52,204 nt of DNA from DAIOFH01 sp036745875 (lineage in GTDB: Bacteria > Planctomycetota > SZUA-567): NCBI GenBank assembly GCA_036745875.1, contig DAIOFH010000005.1, forward strand, positions 1 through 52,204. The letters run 5' to 3'. The number at the start of each line of letters is the position of its first letter. Position 1 is the stretch's first letter. Positions 50,076 to 52,204 of this stretch are shown piece by piece. Both the position numbers and the translations under genes were made by a program. The notes beneath the pieces were generated by a model, which worked only from the letters and a program-made list of their open reading frames with translations, did no database searches and was not told the origin of the DNA.

Positions 50076-51164
50076 ATCGCCACCAACGCCCTATTTCAGG
50101 GGACATTCGCACCGCGCCTCCTGGACTGGTTCAAAACCGCCATGCGCCCCCTCCCTTGGCGGGAAAAGTATACGCCCTACAGCGTTTGGATATCGGAAAT
50201 CATGCTGCAACAGACCCAGATGGAACGCGGCGTCCGCTATTTCAACGCCTGGATGCGTCAATTTCCCGATATCCAATCGGTGGCCGACGCGGACGAAACA
50301 GCCATTCTCGCCGCATGGGAAGGACTTGGCTATTATTCCCGCGCCCGGAACCTCCATGCAGCCGCGAAAAGCATCGTCAAAGACCATGGCGGCGTTTTCC
50401 CCCAGTCACACGACGCGATCTGCAAACTGAAAGGCATTGGCGAATACACAGCTGGGGCAATAGCGTCTATCGCCTTCAACCTTCCGGTCCCGGCGGTGGA
50501 CGCCAACGTCCTGAGGATTTTCGCCCGCCTCTCCGATATCGACGCGCCGGTGACCAGCGCGCGGGTCAAACAACAGGTGACGGACAGCGTCCAGGCAATA
50601 CTGCCAACAGTCTCGCCACGGTTGTTCAACCAGGCGTTGATGGAGTTTGGCGCACTCGTCTGCGGCAAGGTACCAAAATGTACCGTATGCCCTGTCACGG
50701 ATCTCTGCGATGCCAGGCAGAACGGCACAGTCCCCATTCGCCCCGTCCCAAAGATCAAGGCGGCCTACCGCCAACTCACGAGGGCGGCTGGTATAATCAT
50801 GCACGAGGGGAGAATATATGTCCAAAAACGGCCGCCTCATGGCCTTTGGCCGGGACTATGGGAATTTCCCGGCGTTGAATTGGAAAACGGTGATTCTCCT
50901 GAAAAAGCCCTTGTCAAGGCGGTCGCGGCGACGACCAGCCTGGCGATCCGGGTTGACAGGAAGATTGCCACCGTGCAACACGGCTATACGACAAACAGGG
51001 TGACGCTGCACGGGTATGCATGTTCACCGGCGGAAGAGGGCGTATCCGGTGCCGCCGGCGCCGACGAGTATCGGTGGATTCAACCGGAAAGCCTGGGGGA
51101 ATTCGCCTTTGCCGCCGGGGACAGGAAGTTATTGGAAAAACTGGGTTGGAAGCAAACACTATGA
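50076..51164 (+). CDS. mutY: A/G-specific adenine glycosylase, apparent AUC start
   Basis: A DNA glycosylase that removes A mispaired with 8-oxoguanine. From ATC 50076 the product is 362 residues; the first ATG at 50142 would drop the N-terminal helix FAPRLLDWFKTA that MutY proteins share (for example FSAQVLDWYDKYG). AGGAG (50063-50067) lies eight bases before the ATC, and an in-frame TAA at 50058 rules out a longer frame. Motifs: VWISEIMLQQTQ with the catalytic Glu, the helix-hairpin-helix LKGIGEYTAGAIAS, VDANVLRIFAR with the catalytic Asp, the 4Fe-4S ligands C-X6-C-X2-C-X5-C in CGKVPKCTVCPVTDLC and a C-terminal Nudix-like domain. The methyltransferase start overlaps its stop. Confidence 0.85.
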   Translation: MATNALFQGTFAPRLLDWFKTAMRPLPWREKYTPYSVWISEIMLQQTQMERGVRYFNAWMRQFPDIQSVADADETAILAAWEGLGYYSRARNLHAAAKSIVKDHGGVFPQSHDAICKLKGIGEYTAGAIASIAFNLPVPAVDANVLRIFARLSDIDAPVTSARVKQQVTDSVQAILPTVSPRLFNQALMEFGALVCGKVPKCTVCPVTDLCDARQNGTVPIRPVPKIKAAYRQLTRAAGIIMHEGRIYVQKRPPHGLWPGLWEFPGVELENGDSPEKALVKAVAATTSLAIRVDRKIATVQHGYTTNRVTLHGYACSPAEEGVSGAAGADEYRWIQPESLGEFAFAAGDRKLLEKLGWKQTL

Positions 51165-51991
51165 ATACACTCTACCAGCACCTTGACGCACCGCCCCTGT
51201 TCCAGCGCTCGGCAGTCAACTTTTGGGATGACGAGCATATATCAGGGTACCTTCTCGAAGCTCACCTCGACCCCGACTTCGAAGGAGCCAGCAGGAAAAG
51301 GGAAACGATAGAAAAATCAGTGCAGTGGATAACCGCACTCGCACCTCCCTGCGAGTATCCGTCGCTTCTCGACGTCGGCAGCGGTCCCGGCATTTATAGC
51401 GAACTGTTCGCGACCGAGGGGTACCAGGTCACGGGCATCGATTTTTCCAAACGTTCCATCGCTTACGCCAGGGATTCGGCGGCGGAGCACGGCCTGAAAA
51501 TAGCGTATCATTATCAAAACTACCTGGAAATGAATTTCGCGTCGCAGTTCGACATCGCTACCTTCATCTACTGCGACTACGGTGCATTGCCGGAAGAAGA
51601 AGGCAAAACAATCCTCGGTAAAATCCACGCCGGCTTGAAAAAGGGCGGCAGGCTGGTATTTGACGTCTTCAGCATGGAAAGATACTCCCGTCTGGAAGAA
51701 TCCCGCACCTGGGAAAGATACGCCGAAGGCGGATTCTGGCACGCGGAGGACCACCACGTCTTGCAGGCGAATCTGAAATATCCTCCGCAAACATCGCTGG
51801 AACAGTATATCGTCGCCACTCCAGAGAAAAGCAACGCGTTTTATATCTGGAACCGCTATTTCACCGCCGAACAGTTGATTCAGGAAGTCGAAGATGCAGG
51901 CTTCAGCCATGTCGGCCTTTTTGACAATATCACGGGGTGCGCATACACGGGCAAAAGCCCGACCCTCGCCATACTTGTGCAAAAGGTTTAA
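51161..51991 (+). CDS. class I SAM-dependent methyltransferase
   Basis: A 276-residue methyltransferase with the Rossmann motif LLDVGSGPGIYSELFA (about residues 68-83), the acidic loop VTGIDFSKRSIAYARD, then FDIATFIYCDYGAL and LKKGGRLVFDVFS. The start ATG 51161 overlaps the mutY stop by four bases (ATGA), so the two are translationally coupled. A WERYAEGGFWHAEDHHV segment in the C-terminal part fits small-molecule methyltransferases. The substrate is unknown; linkage to mutY may be incidental. Confidence 0.88.
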   Translation: MNTLYQHLDAPPLFQRSAVNFWDDEHISGYLLEAHLDPDFEGASRKRETIEKSVQWITALAPPCEYPSLLDVGSGPGIYSELFATEGYQVTGIDFSKRSIAYARDSAAEHGLKIAYHYQNYLEMNFASQFDIATFIYCDYGALPEEEGKTILGKIHAGLKKGGRLVFDVFSMERYSRLEESRTWERYAEGGFWHAEDHHVLQANLKYPPQTSLEQYIVATPEKSNAFYIWNRYFTAEQLIQEVEDAGFSHVGLFDNITGCAYTGKSPTLAILVQKV

Positions 51992-52005
51992 AAAAAAGGG
52001 ACATC

Positions 52006-52170
52006 ATGAAAAAGCATTATGCCTTTCTTCTTATGGGCGACCACTACAACCCGGAAATCCACCAGTTTCATTTTGAAACTGCCAAGGATATCGTCTCGTT
52101 TCGGACGGTGCGTAACTTTGAAGAGGCGAAAGCGGTGGCGCTCGATCTACATAAGAGCCTATCCGAATAG
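52006..52170 (+). CDS. small protein, DUF6506-like and short
   Basis: A 54-residue protein beginning MKKHYAFLLMGDHYNPEIH and ending EAKAVALDLHKSLSE. It resembles the start of DUF6506-type small proteins, from memory, which are longer (about 100 residues), so this one may be truncated. AAAAGGG lies a few bases before ATG 52006. It follows the methyltransferase by 14 bases and may be cotranscribed. A stop codon TAG ends it at 52170; the last 34 bases of the window hold nothing that I can name. Confidence 0.55.
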   Translation: MKKHYAFLLMGDHYNPEIHQFHFETAKDIVSFRTVRNFEEAKAVALDLHKSLSE

Positions 52171-52204
52171 GCGATTTTCCTTTTTCAGCTTGTTGAATAT
52201 GATG

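Noticed and set aside
1..52204. CRISPR array, tRNA, rRNA, insertion sequence or prophage genes
   Set aside because: No regularly spaced repeats, cloverleaf-like genes, transposase or integrase motifs were seen on either strand.

Overview
The window is one bacterial chromosomal segment, almost entirely protein-coding, with no rRNA, tRNA, CRISPR array or insertion sequence that I could recognise. Genes look moderately GC-rich and intergenic spacers are clearly AT-richer (judged by eye, not computed). Several ABC importers with signal-peptide binding proteins, a chemoreceptor, a sigma-54 activator, a 4-hydroxybutyrate-type CoA-transferase and many sugar and polyol enzymes suggest a motile, probably anaerobic, host- or sediment-associated heterotroph. 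The phylum cannot be fixed from sequence alone.

Region 1 (1-6192) is a plus-strand sugar import operon: a cupin-type sugar isomerase-like protein, a two-domain ATPase, a permease, a periplasmic binding protein and a mutarotase-fold protein, with a clear hairpin terminator after the binding protein. Region 2 (6179-17832) is a polyol/sugar catabolic block. A DeoR-family repressor and a rhamnulokinase-like kinase run leftward. Rightward run three zinc-type dehydrogenases, a TIM-barrel isomerase/epimerase, a SIS-domain phosphohexuloisomerase, an orphan family-1 solute-binding protein, a short-chain dehydrogenase and two translationally coupled DeoR regulators. Region 3 (18024-22480) is a leftward operon of MFS transporter, FGGY kinase and M81 (MlrC-like) metallopeptidase. 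An AT-rich gene-free stretch of about 750 bases follows, then an M56 (BlaR1-like) membrane peptidase and an uncharacterised acidic protein.

Region 4 (25339-36217) is the most interesting. A regulator fuses a PEP-hydrolase-family TIM barrel (PF09370 type) to a sigma-54 AAA+ activator with a Fis-type helix-turn-helix. After a chemoreceptor and a small cysteine protein comes a near-perfect -24/-12 sigma-54 promoter at 29310-29325. It stands directly before a stand-alone paralogue of the regulator's TIM barrel, followed by an LsrB-like binding protein, ABC transporter genes, deoxyribose-phosphate aldolase, a DUF4432 mutarotase-like protein and a ribokinase-family kinase. I infer a sigma-54-controlled uptake and degradation system for a (deoxy)pentose or related sugar, sensed by the TIM-barrel domain. 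Within it, the first ABC domain of the ATPase is joined in frame to the last third of a permease, as if about 1.5 kb had been deleted.

Region 5 (36393-52204) is a housekeeping and accessory mix: an MgtA-type P-type ATPase, a MarR regulator divergent from a secreted nitroreductase-like protein, a MscS-type channel with a small STAS-like partner, an aldo/keto reductase divergent from UV endonuclease UvsE, an alpha/beta hydrolase plus FAD oxidoreductase operon divergent from an HxlR regulator, an acetyl-CoA hydrolase/transferase-family protein, a coiled-coil protein, MutY (apparently starting at an AUC codon), a coupled methyltransferase and a small protein at the edge.
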